Of a stretch of 64,000 nt of DNA, positions 45,535 through 59,855 are shown piece after piece. The position numbers were made by a program, and so were the translations under genes. Under the pieces are notes generated by a model. That model was not told where the DNA came from. It ran no database searches and was given only the letters and a program-made list of their open reading frames with translations. Within the stretch, counting starts at the first letter, position 1; every line of letters starts with the position of its first letter. Source of the DNA: Cololabis saira (lineage: Eukaryota > Chordata > Actinopteri > Beloniformes > Belonidae); assembly GCF_033807715.1 (NCBI RefSeq), contig NC_084590.1:5280827-5344826 (forward strand), read 5' to 3'.

Positions 45535-48500
45535 ATTCCTTTTAATCATCACATTCCTAGAAGCACGGGCCGAGGCGGAGGAGTCGCAGTAATTTATAAC
45601 TCCAGTCTCCAAACAAAAATTGAACCTAAGTGCAATTATAATACATTTGAAAGCCTCATGCTTGGTCTGAAATTTCCGAGCTGGAAATCAGAAAAGCCAG
45701 TTGTGTTAGTGGTAGTGTACCGGCCCCCTGCTGGTGCGTATCTAGAGTTTTTGTCTGAATTTTCAGATTTCCTTTCTGGATTATTGATCAGCACAGATAA
45801 ATTCATCATAGTGGGTGATTTTAATATTCATATGGATGTTGAAAGCGATAATCTTAAATTAGCCTTCGATTCTCTTCTAGAATCAATGGGTATCTCACAA
45901 AAAGTGAATAAACCGACGCACTGTTTTAATCATACTCTCGATCTCGTTCTCACCTACGGTGTTGAAACTGATGGTCTGTTGGTGTCACCTGTAAACTCCC
46001 TTTTATCCAACCATTACTTAATAACGTTTGAATTTAATTTTGTTGATGTTGAAGTGCAAAATAGGAGGTATTATTTTAGCAGATGTTTGTCTGATGAAGT
46101 TATTGTTAAATTTAGGGAGGCCATTGCTTATCTTACGACAGTGCGAAATAGTGATGTAGTCGAGGCCAGTGACCTGGGTTCTACCTCCGCAGATGTTGAT
46201 TTCCTTGGTAGTAACACTGCTGATTTGTTGCATTCAGCTTTAGATGAAGTTGCTCCTTTGAAAAGGAGGGTTTCTAGCCACAGGAGCTTAACTCCCTGGT
46301 ATAATTCAGATATCCGCATGTTGAAACAAAACGTGCGTAAGATGGAAAGGAAGTGGTACTCTTGTAGGTCTGTAGACTCTTATCGTGAATGGAAAGATAT
46401 TCTAATAGTATATAAAAAAGCCATTCGCAAAGCCAGAACAGCTTATTATTCAACGTTGATAGAGGATAATAAAAGTAACCCACGTTTTCTGTTCAGCACT
46501 GTAGCCAGGCTGACAAAGAGTCACAACTCTGTTGAGCCGTGCATTCCTGCAGCTCTCAGTAGTGAAGACTTTATGAGCTTCTTTAACAGTAAAATCACGA
46601 GAATTAGAGAAGAAATCAACCAGCCGGTTGTGGGCGTTTCTTCAGCTTTAGCGACTTCCCTAGGCTCTGACTTGTCTCTAGACTATTTTGATCCTATAGA
46701 CCTCCCTGAGCTGACTTCACTCGTTAATAGAGCTAAGTCAACCACATGTATGTTAGACCCCATCCCGACTCGACTATTCAAACATATTTTTTCTCTTATT
46801 GGTACGACAATACTGGACCAAATTAACCTATCCCTAAGTTTAGGATATGTACCACAGGTTTTCAAAGTCGCAGTAATTAAACCTTTACTTAAAAAACCTT
46901 CTCTTGACCCAGACACCTTAGCTAATTATAGACCAATTTCCAACCTTCCATTTGTATCTAAAATTCTGGAAAAGGCAGTTTCAAGCCAGTTATGTGACTA
47001 TTTGTATATAAATGATCTGTTTGAAGTCTTTCAGTCAGGGTTCAGAATGCATCATAGCACAGAGACAGCACTGGTTCGAGTCACGAATGACCTCCTTATG
47101 GCCTCAGATAAGGGATTAGTTTCCATACTGGTTCTACTGGACCTCAGTGCTGCTTTTGACACTATAGATCATGGCATTTTACTGCACAGGTTAGAGCATG
47201 TTGTTGGGATTAAAGGGACAGCTCTATGTTGGTTTAAATCATATCTATCTGACAGGTTCCAGTTTGTTCATGTACATGAGGTTTCTTCAGAACAGTCAAG
47301 GGTCTGTTATGGTGTTCCGCAGGGTTCAGTGCTAGGGCCAATCTTGTTCAGTTTATACATGCAGCCATTGGGAAGTATAATCCAGAATCACGGCATACAC
47401 TTTCATTGTTATGCTGATGATACGCAGCTCTACTTGTCTATGAAGCCGGATGAAACAGAACCGTTAGTTAAACTTCAGGCATGTCTTAGGGACATCAAGG
47501 ACTGGATGTCCAGAAATTTCTTGCTTCTAAATTCAGATAAAACAAAGGTTATCATTCTTGGTCCAGAGCATCTTAGGAAGGGATTAGATGGTGTTGCGAT
47601 GGCTTTCAGTGCAACTGTGAGAAACCTTGGTGTTATTTTCGATCAGGATTTGTCGTTTAAACCATATGTCAATCAGGTTTGTAAAATAGCCTTTTTCCAT
47701 CTCCGTAATATTGCAAAGATTAGGAAAATCCTCTCGCAGAGTGATGCAGAAAAACTAGTTCATGCGTTTGTATCTTCTAGACTAGATTACTGTAATGTGT
47801 TGTTAGCAGGATGTCCAAGTAATTTGCTGAATAGGCTCCAGCTGATCCAGAATGCAGCAGCACGAGTGCTGACAGGAATCAGCAGGAGAGACCACGTCTC
47901 TCCAGTGTTAGCGTCGCTCCATTGGTTACCCGTAAAATTCAGAATCCAATTAAAAATTTTATTACTTGCGTATAAAGCCCAAAACGGCTTAGCTCCGCAT
48001 TATTTGCAAGACCTGATAGTGCCTTATGTTCCTGTCAGAGCTCTCCGTTCTCAGAGTGCAGGTTTACTCGTAGTTCCTAGAGTATCTAAATGTAGATTTG
48101 GAGGGCGGGCGTTCTGCTATCAGGCACCACTACTATGGAACCAACTTCCAATCTGGTTTAAGGGGGCTGACACCACCTCCACCTTTAAAACTAAACTTAA
48201 AACATTTCTGTTTAGTAAAGCCTATAGTTAGTGTTTAGTAAACCTCTAGCTGGTGTTGGTAAATCTCTAGGTAGTGTAAACTTTAGTGTGTCAGAGTCGC
48301 TCCTGTAGTTTCTTGTGCTGGCCCCCCCTTCTCCTCCCTTTTCTCTCTTTTGTCCATGTTGCAGCATCCTTTGCCGGACACCGGAACCTGCAGGTGGTCG
48401 TGGGTGGCTTGTAGCTTGCATTACGGAGCACAAGTCTTTCCCCGACCCTGCACCCCAACCTGGGACTTGCTGATTGGGCCAGAGCTTCGGGAGCTGCGTG

Positions 48501-49019
48501 CTGGCCTGTGGTCCCCACCCCTGGTCATCCCGTTGCTGGCCCCCCCTTCTCCTCCCTTTTCTCTCTTTTGTCCTGCAGGTGGTCGTGGGTGGCTGTAGCT
48601 TGCATTACGGAGCACAAGTCTTTTCCTGACCCTGCATCCCAACCTGGGACTTGCTGATTGGGCCGGAGCTTCGGGAGCTGCGTGCTGGCCTGCGGTCCCC
48701 ACCCCCGGTCATCCCGTTGCTGCTTCCACCTGCATGCTGTGCTGTTGCCGTCCCTGACCCACCAGTCTGGCCCTCGGCAGGAGGGTCCCCCCTGATGAGC
48801 CTGGTCCTGCTCAAGGTTTCTTCCCTCCTAAAGGGGAGTTTTTCCTTGCCACTGTTTGGCTTAAGGTTTTTCTCCCACCAGGGGAGTTTTTACCTGCCAT
48901 TGTTTATGTAATAACTGCTCGGGGGTCATGTTCTGGGTATGGGTCTCTGTAAAGCGTCTAGAGACAACTCTGTTGTATTAGACGCTATATAAATAAAATT
49001 GAATTGAATTGAATTGAAT
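45535..49019 (+). mobile_element. L2-type LINE, near-complete ORF2 copy inside the satellite
   Basis: Starts abruptly in ORF2 at about 45,535 (between satellite ACACAT and CCTTTTAATC). It includes the open frame to 48,231 and a 3' UTR in which a block of about 187 bp is tandemly repeated (starts about 48,388 and 48,575), and ends in TATATAAATAAAATTGAATT plus TTGAA repeats at 49,019, directly followed by satellite CCACCCTGCAC. The missing 5' part (5' UTR and N-terminus of ORF2) is a typical LINE truncation. Orientation agrees with the C-rich satellite strand. Confidence 0.9.
45538..48231 (+). CDS. L2 ORF2: endonuclease/reverse transcriptase, N-terminally truncated
   Basis: Retrotransposon polyprotein that nicks target DNA and copies its own RNA by target-primed reverse transcription. 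The frame is open for 897 codons with no stop or frameshift. The first ATG is at 45,658, but homology to the endonuclease starts before it (RSTGRGGGVAVIYN), so the true start is missing and the ATG is internal. Visible motifs: endonuclease VVVYRPP, IIVGDFNIH (45,805-45,831) and SNHYLITFEF; reverse transcriptase ANYRPISNLPF, LDLSAAFDTIDHG (motif A, aspartate near 47,158), YGVPQGSVLGP (motif B, 47,308-47,340) and HCYADDTQLYLS (motif C, YADD at 47,410-47,421). The layout fits the CR1/L2 group. The intact frame suggests recent insertion; lack of the N-terminal endonuclease part makes autonomous activity unlikely. Confidence 0.9.
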   Translation, partial: PFNHHIPRSTGRGGGVAVIYNSSLQTKIEPKCNYNTFESLMLGLKFPSWKSEKPVVLVVVYRPPAGAYLEFLSEFSDFLSGLLISTDKFIIVGDFNIHMDVESDNLKLAFDSLLESMGISQKVNKPTHCFNHTLDLVLTYGVETDGLLVSPVNSLLSNHYLITFEFNFVDVEVQNRRYYFSRCLSDEVIVKFREAIAYLTTVRNSDVVEASDLGSTSADVDFLGSNTADLLHSALDEVAPLKRRVSSHRSLTPWYNSDIRMLKQNVRKMERKWYSCRSVDSYREWKDILIVYKKAIRKARTAYYSTLIEDNKSNPRFLFSTVARLTKSHNSVEPCIPAALSSEDFMSFFNSKITRIREEINQPVVGVSSALATSLGSDLSLDYFDPIDLPELTSLVNRAKSTTCMLDPIPTRLFKHIFSLIGTTILDQINLSLSLGYVPQVFKVAVIKPLLKKPSLDPDTLANYRPISNLPFVSKILEKAVSSQLCDYLYINDLFEVFQSGFRMHHSTETALVRVTNDLLMASDKGLVSILVLLDLSAAFDTIDHGILLHRLEHVVGIKGTALCWFKSYLSDRFQFVHVHEVSSEQSRVCYGVPQGSVLGPILFSLYMQPLGSIIQNHGIHFHCYADDTQLYLSMKPDETEPLVKLQACLRDIKDWMSRNFLLLNSDKTKVIILGPEHLRKGLDGVAMAFSATVRNLGVIFDQDLSFKPYVNQVCKIAFFHLRNIAKIRKILSQSDAEKLVHAFVSSRLDYCNVLLAGCPSNLLNRLQLIQNAAARVLTGISRRDHVSPVLASLHWLPVKFRIQLKILLLAYKAQNGLAPHYLQDLIVPYVPVRALRSQSAGLLVVPRVSKCRFGGRAFCYQAPLLWNQLPIWFKGADTTSTFKTKLKTFLFSKAYS

Positions 49020-52000
49020 CCACCCTGCACACATCCACAGATACCTCCACCCTGCACATATCCACCCAGATACCTCCACCCTGCACACATCCACCCAGAT
49101 ACATCCAGCCATATACATCCACCCAGATACATCCACCCTGCACACATCCACCAAGATACATCTACCCAGAACACATCCACCCAGATACATCCACTCAGAA
49201 CACATCCACACAGATACATCCACCCAGCACACATCCACCCAGATACATCCACCCAGCACACATCCACCCAGCACACATCCAACCAGATACATCCACCCAT
49301 CACACATCCACCCAGATACATCCACCCTGCACACATACACCCTGCACACATCCACCCCGAACACATACACCCCGAACACATCCACCCATATACATCCACC
49401 CTGATAAATCCACACTGCACACATCCACCCTGCACACATCCATCCTGCACACATCCAACCAGCACACATCCACCCTGCACACATCCACCCAGCACACATC
49501 CAGCCAGCACACATCCACCCTGCACATATCCACCCAGATACATCCACCCAGATACATCCACCCAGATACATCCACCCTGATACATCCACCCTGCACACAT
49601 CCACCGAGATACATCAACCCAGTACACATCCACCCAGATACATCCACCCAGATACCTCCACCCAGATACATGCACCCTGCACACATCCACCCCAAACACA
49701 TCGACCCATATACAGCCACCCTGATAAATCCACCCTGCACACATCCACCGAGATACATCCACCCAGATACATCCACCCATATACATCCACTCAGATACAT
49801 CCACCCAGCACACATCCACCCAGATACATCCACCCATATACATCCACCCAGATACATCCACCCTGCACACATCCACCCAGATACATCCACCCAGAACACA
49901 TCCACCCAGATACATCCACTCAGAACACATCCACCCAGATACATCCACACAGATACATCCACCCAGCACACATCCACCCAGCACACATCCAACCAGATAC
50001 ATCCACCCATCACACATCCACCCAGATACATCCACCCTGCACACATGCACCCTGCACACATCCACCCCGAACACATCCACCCATATACATCCACCCTGAT
50101 AAATCCACACGGCACACATCCACCCTGCACACATCCACCCTGCACACATCCACCCAGCACACATCCAACCTGCACACATCCACCCAGCACACATCCAGCC
50201 AGCACACATCCACCCGGCACATATCCACCCAGATACATCCAGCCAGCACACATCCACCCTGCACATATCCACCCAGATACATCGACCCAGATACATCCAC
50301 CCTGATACGTCCACCAAGCACACATCCACCCTGCACACATCCACCCAGCACACATCCACCCTGCACACATCCACCCAGCACACATCCAGCCAGCACACAT
50401 CCACCCTGAACATATCCACCCAGATACATCCACCCAGATACATCCACCCTGATACATCCACCCTGATACATCCATCCAGCACACATCCACCCTGCACACA
50501 TCCACCCTGCACACATCCACCCTGCACACATCCACCCTGCACACATCCACCCAGCACACATACACCCTGCACATATCCACCCAGATACATCCACCCAGTA
50601 CACATCCACACAGATACATCCACCCAGATACCTCCACCCAGATATATCCACCCTGCACACATGCACCCTGCACACATCCACCCCGAACACATCCACCCAT
50701 ATACATCCACCCTGATAAATCCAACCTGCACACATCCACCCAGATACATCCACCCAGTACACATCCACCCAGCACACATCCAACCAGATACAACTAACCA
50801 GCACACATCCACCCTGCACATATCCACCCCGAACACATCCACCCCGAACACATCCACCCATATACATCCACCCAGATACATCCACCCATATACATCCACC
50901 CAGATACATCCACCCAGATACATCCACCCATATACATCCACCCAGATAGATCCACCCAGATACATCCACACAGAACACATCCACCTCAATACATCCATCC
51001 AGTTTCATCCACCCAGATACATCCACCCTGCACACATCCACCCTGCACACATCCACCCAGATACATCCACCTAGTACACATCCACCTAGATGCATCCACC
51101 CAGATACATCCACCCTGCACACATCCACCCTGCACACATCCACCCAGATACATCCACCTAGTACACATCTACCTAGATGCATCCACCCAGATACATCCAC
51201 CCAGTACACATCCACCCAGCACACATCCACCCAGAATACATCCACCCTGCACACATCCACCCAGCAAACATCCACCCAGATACATCCACCCAACACACAT
51301 CCACCCAGATACATCCACCCAGTACACACCCACCCAGATACATCCACCCAGAACACATCCACCCAGATACATCCACCCAGTACACACCCACCCAGATACA
51401 TCCACCCAGAACACATCCACCCAGATACATCCACCCAGAACACATCCACCCAGCACACATCCACCCAGATACATACACCCATCACACATCCACCCAGCAC
51501 TCATCCACCCAGATACATCCACCCAGCACACATCCACCCAGTTTCATCCACCCAGATACATCCAACCTGCACACATCCACCCAGATACATCCACCTAGTA
51601 CACATCCTCCCAGATGCATCCACCCAGATTCAACCACCCAGTACACATCCACCCAGATACATCCAGCCTTAACACATCCACCCAGATACATCCACCTAGT
51701 ACACATCCACCCAGATGCATCCAACCAGATACAACCACCCAGCACACATCCACCCAGATATATTCACACAGATACATCCACCCAGCACACATCCACCCAG
51801 ATACATCCACCCAGCACACATCCACCCAGCACACATCCACCCAGCACACATCCAAACAGATACATCCACCCATCACACTTCCACCCTGAACACATCCACC
51901 CGGCAAACATCCACCCAGCACACATCCACCCTGCACACCTCCACCCAGCACACATCCGCCCTGCACACATCCACCCTGCACATATCCAACCAGATACATC

Positions 52001-53450
52001 CACCCAGATACCTCCACTCAGTACACATCCACCCTGCACACATCTACCCAGATACATCCCCCCTGAACACATCCACCCAGATACATCGACCTAGTACACA
52101 TCCACCCAGATGCATCCACCCAGATACATCCACCCCGCACACATCCACCCAGCACACATCGACCCAACACACATCCACCCAGAACACATCCAACCAGATA
52201 TATCCACCCTGCACACATCCACGCAGATACATCCACCCAGAACACATCCACCCTGCACAAATCCACCCAGATACATCCACCTCGTACACAGCCACCCAGA
52301 TGCATCCACCCAGATACATCCACCCTTAACAAATCCACCCAGATACATCCACCCAGCACACATCCACCCAGATTCATCCACCCAGCACACATCCACCCAG
52401 ATACATCCACCCAGATACATCCACCCAGCACACATCCACCCAGATACATCCACCCAGATATATCCACCCTGCACACATCCACCCAGCACACATCCACCCT
52501 GCACACATGCACCCAGATACATCCACCCATATACATCCACACAGATATATCCACCCTGCACACATCCACCCAGATACATCCACCCAGAACACATCCACCC
52601 AGCACACATCCACCCAGATACATCCACCTAGATATATCCACCCTGCACACATCCACCCAGCACACATCCACCCTGCACACATGCACCCAGTACACATCCA
52701 CCCAGATACATCCACCCAGTTTCATCCACCCAGATACATCCACCCTGCACACATCCACCCATCACACATCCACCCAGATACATCCACCCAGCACACATCC
52801 ACCCAGATACATCCACCCAGATATATCCACCCTGCACACATCCACCCAGCACACATCCACCCTGCACACATGCACCCAGTACACATCCACCCAGATACAT
52901 CCACCCAGCAAACATCCACCCAAACACATCCACTCTGCACACATGTACCCAGATACATCCACCCTTATACATCCATCCAGATATATCCACACTGCACATA
53001 TCCACCCGGTACACATCCATCCAGATACATCCACCCAGCAATCATCCACCCAGACACATCCACCCTGCACACATGCACCCAGATACATCCACCCATATAC
53101 ATCCACCCAGATATATCCACCCTGCAGACATCCACCCAGTACACATCCACCCAGATACATCCACCCAGCACACATCCACCCAGATACATCCAACAAGCAC
53201 ACATCCACCCAGATACATCCACACAGAACACATCCACCAAGATACATCCACCCAGATACATCCACCCAGCACACATCCACCCAGATACATCCACCCAGTT
53301 TCATCCACCCAGATACATCCACCCTGCACACATCCACCCTGCACACATCTACCCAGATACATCCACCCAGATGCATCCACCCAGATGCATCCACCCAGAT
53401 ACATCCACCCAGTACACATCCACCTAGTACACATCCACCCAGATGCATTC
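49020..53450 (+). repeat. Satellite segment without clear long-period duplication
   Basis: Same 14/15-bp units; more ATACATCCACCCATATACATCC and CCAGATGCATCC variants than the left part, and CCAGTTTCATCC variants from about 51,000. Shorter repeats of several hundred bp are visible (for example GCACACATCCACCCCGAACA near 49,330, 50,050 and 50,665), but I could not define one period. Confidence 0.7.
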
Positions 53451-56400
53451 ATCCAGATACATCCACCCAGATACATCCACCCTGCACACATCCACCCAGA
53501 TACATCCACCCTGCACACATCCACCCAGAAACATCCACCCAGATAAATCCACCTAGTAAACATCCACCCAGATGCATCCACCCAGATACATCCACCCTGC
53601 ACACATCCAGCCAGCACACATCCACCCAGATACATCCACCCTGATACATCCACCCTGCACACATCCACCCAGATACATCCACCCTGCACACATCCACCCA
53701 GATACATCCACCCTGCACACATGCACCCAGTACACATCCACCCAGATACATCCAACCAGTTTCATCCACCCAGATACATCCACCCTGCACACATCCACCC
53801 AGCACACATCCAACCATATACATCCACCCAGATACATCCACCAAGAACACATCCACCCAGCACACATCCACCCAGCACACATCCACCCTGAACACATCAA
53901 CCACGCACATATCCACCCAGATACATCCACCCTTGACACATCCACTCTGCACACATCCACCCAGATACATCCACCCTTCACACATCCACCCTGCAAACAT
54001 CCACCTGGCAAACATCCACCCGTCACACATACACCCTGCACACATCCACCCAGATACATCCACCCAGACACCTCCACCCAGTACACATCCACCCTGCACA
54101 CATCCACCCTGCACACCTCCACCCAGCACACATCCACCCTGCACACATCCACCCTGCACACATCCACCCAAATACATCCACCCTGCACACATCCAAACCG
54201 GAACACATCCACCCTGCAAACATCCACCCAGCACACATCCACCCTGCACACATCCACCCAGATACATCCACCCAGATACCTCCACCCAGTACACATCCAC
54301 CCTGCACACATCCACCCAGCACACATCCACCCTGCACACATCCAACAAGATACATCCACCCTGCACACATCCACCCTGCACACATCCACCCTGCAAACAT
54401 CCACCCAGCACACATCCACCCTGCACACTTCCACCCAGCACACATCCACCCTGCACACATCCACCCAGATACATCCACCCAGCACACATCCACCCAGATA
54501 CATCCACCCAGATATATCCACCCTGCACACATCCACCCAGCACACATCCACCCTGCACACATGCACCCAGTACACATCCACCCAGATACATCCACCCAGC
54601 AAACATCCACCCAAACACATCCACTCTGCACACATGTACCCAGATACATCCACCCTTATACATCCATCCAGATATATCCACCCTGCACACATCCACCCAG
54701 TACACATCCATCCAGATACATCCACCCAGCAAACATCCACCCAGACACATCCACCCTGCACACATGCACCAAGATACATCCACCCATATACATCCACCCA
54801 GATATATCCACCCTGCAGACATCCACCCAGTACACATCCACCCAGATACATCCACCCAGATACATCCACCCAGCACACATCCACCCAGATACATCCAACA
54901 AGCACACATCCACCCAGATACATCCACACAGAACACATCCACCAAGATACATCCACCCAGATACATCCACCCAGCACACACCCACCCAGATACATCCACC
55001 CAGTTTCATCCACCCAGATACATCCACCCTGCACACATCCACCCTGCACACATCTACCCAGATACATCCACCCAGATCCATCCACCCAGATGCATCCACC
55101 CAGATACATCCACCCAGTACACATCCACCTAGTACACATCCACCCAGATGCATTCATCCAGATACATCCACCCAGATACATCCACCCTGCACACATCCAC
55201 CCAGATACATCCACCCTGCACACATCCACCCAGATACATCCACCCTGCACACATCCACCCAGAAACATCCACCCAGATAAATCCACCTAGTAAACATCCA
55301 CCCAGATGCATCCACCCAGATACATCCACCCTGCACACATCCAGCCAGCACACATCCACCCAGATACATCCACCCTGATACATCCACCCTGCACACATCC
55401 ACCCAGATACATCCACCCTGCACACATCCACCCAGATACATCCACCCTGCACACATGCACCCAGTACACATCCACCCAGATACATCCAACCAGTTTCATC
55501 CACCCAGATACATCCACCCTGCACACATCCACCCAGCACACATCCAACCATATACATCCACCCAGATACATCCACCAAGAACACATCCACCCAGCACACA
55601 TCCACCCAGCACACATCCACCCAGCACACATCCACCCTGAACACATCAACCACGCACATATCCACCCAGATACATCCACCCTTGACACATCCACTCTGCA
55701 CACATCCACCCAGATACATCCACCCTTCACACATCCACCCTGCAAACATCCACCTGGCAAACATCCACCCGTCACACATACACCCTGCACACATCCACCC
55801 AGATACATCCACCCAGATACCTCCACCCAGTACACATCCACCCTGCACACATCCACCCTGCACACCTCCACCCAGCACACATCCACCCTGCACACATCCA
55901 CCCTGCACACATCCACCCAAATACATCCACCCTGCACACATCCAAACCGGAACACATCCACCCTGCAAACATCCACCCAGCACACATCCACCCTGCACAC
56001 ATCCACCCAGATACATCCACCCAGCACACATCCACCCTGCACACATCCACCCAGATACATCCACCCAGATACCTCCACCCAGTACACATCCACCCTGCAC
56101 ACATCCACCCAGCACACATCCACCCTGCACACATCCAACAAGATACATCCACCCTGCACACATCCACCCTGCACACATCCACCCTGCAAACATCCACCCA
56201 GCACACATCCACCCTGCACACTTCCACCCAGCACACAATCACCCTGCACACATCCATCCAGATACATCCACCCAGCAAACATCCACCCAGACACATCCAC
56301 CCTGCACACATGCACCCAGATACATCCACCCATATACATCCACCCAGATATATCCACCCTGCAGACATCCACCCAGTACACATCCACCCAGATACATCCA

Positions 56401-57800
56401 CCCAGATACATCCACCCAGCACACATCCACCCAGATACATCCAACAAGCACACATCCACCCAGATACATCCACACAGAACACATCCACCAAGATACATCC
56501 ACCCAGATACATCCACCCAGCACACATCCACCCAGATACATCCACCCAGTTTCATCCACCCAGATACATCCACCCTGCACACATCCACCCTGCACACATC
56601 TACCCAGATACATCCACCCAGATGCATCCACCCAGATGCATCCACCCAGATACATCCACCCAGTACACATCCACCTAGTACACATCCACCCAGATGCATT
56701 CATCCAGATACATCCACCCAGATACATCCACCCTGCACACATCCACCCAGATACATCCACCCTGCACACATCCACCCAGATACATCCACCCTGCACACAT
56801 CCACCCAGAAACATCCACCCAGATAAATCCACCTAGTAAACATCCACCCAGATGCATCCACCCAGATACATCCACCCTGCACACATCCAGCCAGCACACA
56901 TCCACCCAGATACATCCACCCTGATACATCCACCCTGCACACATCCACCCAGATACATCCACCCTGCACACATCCACCCAGATACATCCACCCTGCACAC
57001 ATGCACCCAGTACACATCCACCCAGATACATCCAACCAGTTTCATCCACCCAGATACATCCACCCTGCACACATCCACCCAGCACACATCCAACCATATA
57101 CATCCACCCAGATACATCCACCAAGAACACATCCACCCAGCACACATCCACCCAGCACACATCCACCGAGCACACATCCACCCTGAACACATCAACCACG
57201 CACATATCCACCCAGATACATCCACGCTTGACACATCCACTCTGCACACATCCACCCAGATACATCCACCCTTCACACATCCACCCTGCAAACATCCACC
57301 TGGCAAACATCCACCCGTCACACATACACCCTGCACACATCCACCCAGATACATCCACCCAGATACCTCCACCCAGTACACATCCACCCTGCACACATCC
57401 ACCCTGCACACCTCCACCCAGCACACATCCACCCTGCACACATCCACCCTGCACACATCCACCCAAATACATCCACCCTGCACACATCCAAACCGGAACA
57501 CATCCACCCTGCAAACATCCACCCAGCACACATCCACCCTGCACACATCCACCCAGATACATCCACCCAGCACACATCCACCCTGCACACATCCACCCAG
57601 ATACATCCACCCAGATACCTCCACCCAGTACACATCCACCCTGCACACATCCACCCAGCACACATCCACCCAGCACACATCCAACAAGATACATCCACCC
57701 TGCACACATCCACCCTGCACACATCCACCCTGCAAACATCCACCCAGCACACATCCACCCTGCACACTTCCACCCAGCACACAATCACCCTGCACACATC
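53450..57800 (+). repeat. Higher-order repeat, three copies, periods about 1,734 and 1,546 bp
   Basis: The block starting CCAGATGCATCCACCCAGAT with GTAAACATCCACC recurs at about 53,570, 55,306 and 56,852. CTTGACACATCCACTCTGCA recurs at about 53,933, 55,682 and 57,228. CATCCAAACCGGAACACATC recurs at about 54,190, 55,940 and 57,486. Copies 2 and 3 are 1,546 bp apart with very few differences; copies 1 and 2 differ by local insertions or deletions of units. This is the most homogeneous part of the array and therefore probably the youngest. Confidence 0.85.
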
Positions 57801-58679
57801 CACCCAGATACATCCACCCTGCAAACATCCACCCGGCAAACATCCACCCAGCACACATCCACACAGTACACATCCACCCTTCACACATCCACCTGGCAAA
57901 CATCCACCCAGATACCTCCACCCAGTACACATCCACCCTGCACACATCCACCCTGCACACATCCACACTGCACATATCCAACCTGATACATCCACCCAGA
58001 TACCTCCACCCAGTACACATCCACCCTGCACATATCCACCCTGGCACATCCAACCAGATACATCCACCCAGATATCTCCACCCTGCACATATCCACCCAG
58101 CACACATCCACCCAGCACAAATCCACCCAGATACCTCCACCCTGCACACATCCACCCAGAGACCTCCACCCTGCACACATCCACCCAGATACCTCCACCC
58201 TGCACACATCCACCCAGTACACATCCACCCAGATACATCCACCCAGAACACATCCACCCAGATACATCCACCCAGATAGATCCACCCCTCACACATCCAC
58301 CCAACACACATCCACCCAACACACATCCACCCAGCACACATCCACCCAGAACACATCCACCCAGAACACAACCGCCCTACACACATCCACCCTGCACACA
58401 TCCACCCTGCACACATCCACCCTGCACACATCCACCCTGCACACATCCACCCAGATACATCCACCCTTCACACATCCACCCTGCACACATCCACCCTGCA
58501 AACATCCACCCAGCAAACATCCACCCTGCAAACATCCACCCAGTACTCATCCACCCGGCAAACATCCACCCAGCACACATCCACCCAGTACACATCCACC
58601 CATCACACATCCACCCTGCACACATCCACCCTGCACACATCCACCCAGATACCTCCACCCAGTACACATCCACCCTGCA

Positions 58680-59240
58680 CACATCCATCCAGCACACATC
58701 CACCCTGCACACCTCCACCCAGATACATCCACCCTGCACACATCCACCCAGCACACATCCACCCAGATACCTCCACCCTGCACATATCCACCCAGATACA
58801 TCCACCCAGAACACATCCACCAAGATACACCCACCATGCACACATCCACCCTGCACACATCCAACCAGATACATCCTCCCAGATACCTCCACCCAGTACA
58901 CATCCACCCTGTACACATCCACCCAGCACACATCCACCCTGCACACATCCATCCAGCACACATCCACCCTGCACACCTCCACCCAGATACATCCACCCTG
59001 CACACATCCACCCAGCACACATCCACCCAGATACCTCCACCCTGCACATATCCACCCAGATACATCCACCCAGAACACATCCACCAAGATACACCCACCA
59101 TGCACACATCCACCCTGCACACATCCAACCAGATACATCCTCCCAGATACCTCCACCCAGTACACATCCACCCTGTACACATCCACCCAGCACACATCCA
59201 CCCTGCACACATCCAACCAGATACATCCTCCCAGATACCT
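58680..59240 (+). repeat. 264-bp tandem duplication within the satellite
   Basis: CAAGATACACCCACCATGCA occurs at 58,821 and 59,085, and ACATCCTCCCAGATACC at about 58,870, 59,134 and 59,226. The flanking unit order is the same in both copies. Confidence 0.85.
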
Positions 59241-59499
59241 CCACCCAGTACACATCCACCCAGCACACATCCACCCTGCACACATCCACCCAGATACATC
59301 CACCGAGATACTTCCACCCAGCACACATCCACCCTGCAAACATCCACCCAGCACACATCCACCCAGCACACTTCCACCCAGATACCTCCACCCTGCACAC
59401 ATCCAACCAGCACACATCCACCCAGATACATCCACCCAGTACACATCCACCCTGCACACGTCCACCCAGTACACATCCACCCAGAACACGACACCCCCC

Positions 59500-59855
59500 G
59501 CCCCCCCACCTCTGGTCATCCCCCTGCTGCTTCCACCTGCCTGCTGTGTGCTGCTGACGTCCCTGACTCCCCCAGTCTGGCCTTCTGCAGGAGGGTCCCC
59601 CCTTATGAGCCTGGTCCTGCTCAAGGTTTCTTCCCTCCTAAAGGGGAGTTTTTCTTGCCACTGTTTGGCTTAAGGCTTTTCCCCCACTATGGGAGTTTTT
59701 ACCTGCCATTGTTTATATAATAATTGCTCGGGGGTTTATGTTTATGTTTATGTTTATGTTTATGTTTATGTTCATGTTCTGGATCTCTGGAAAGTGTCTA
59801 GAGATAACATCTTTTGTATTAGACGCTATATAAATAAAATTGAATTGAATTGAAT
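59500..59855 (+). mobile_element. L2-type LINE 3' UTR fragment inside the satellite
   Basis: From CTCTGGTCATCC to TATATAAATAAAATTGAATT plus the TTGAA tail at 59,855, this is the same 3' UTR as at 48,700-49,019, with several differences and a TTTATG hexanucleotide expansion at about 59,735-59,775. The left junction is a C-rich run (59,484-59,500). Satellite resumes immediately after the tail. Confidence 0.88.
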
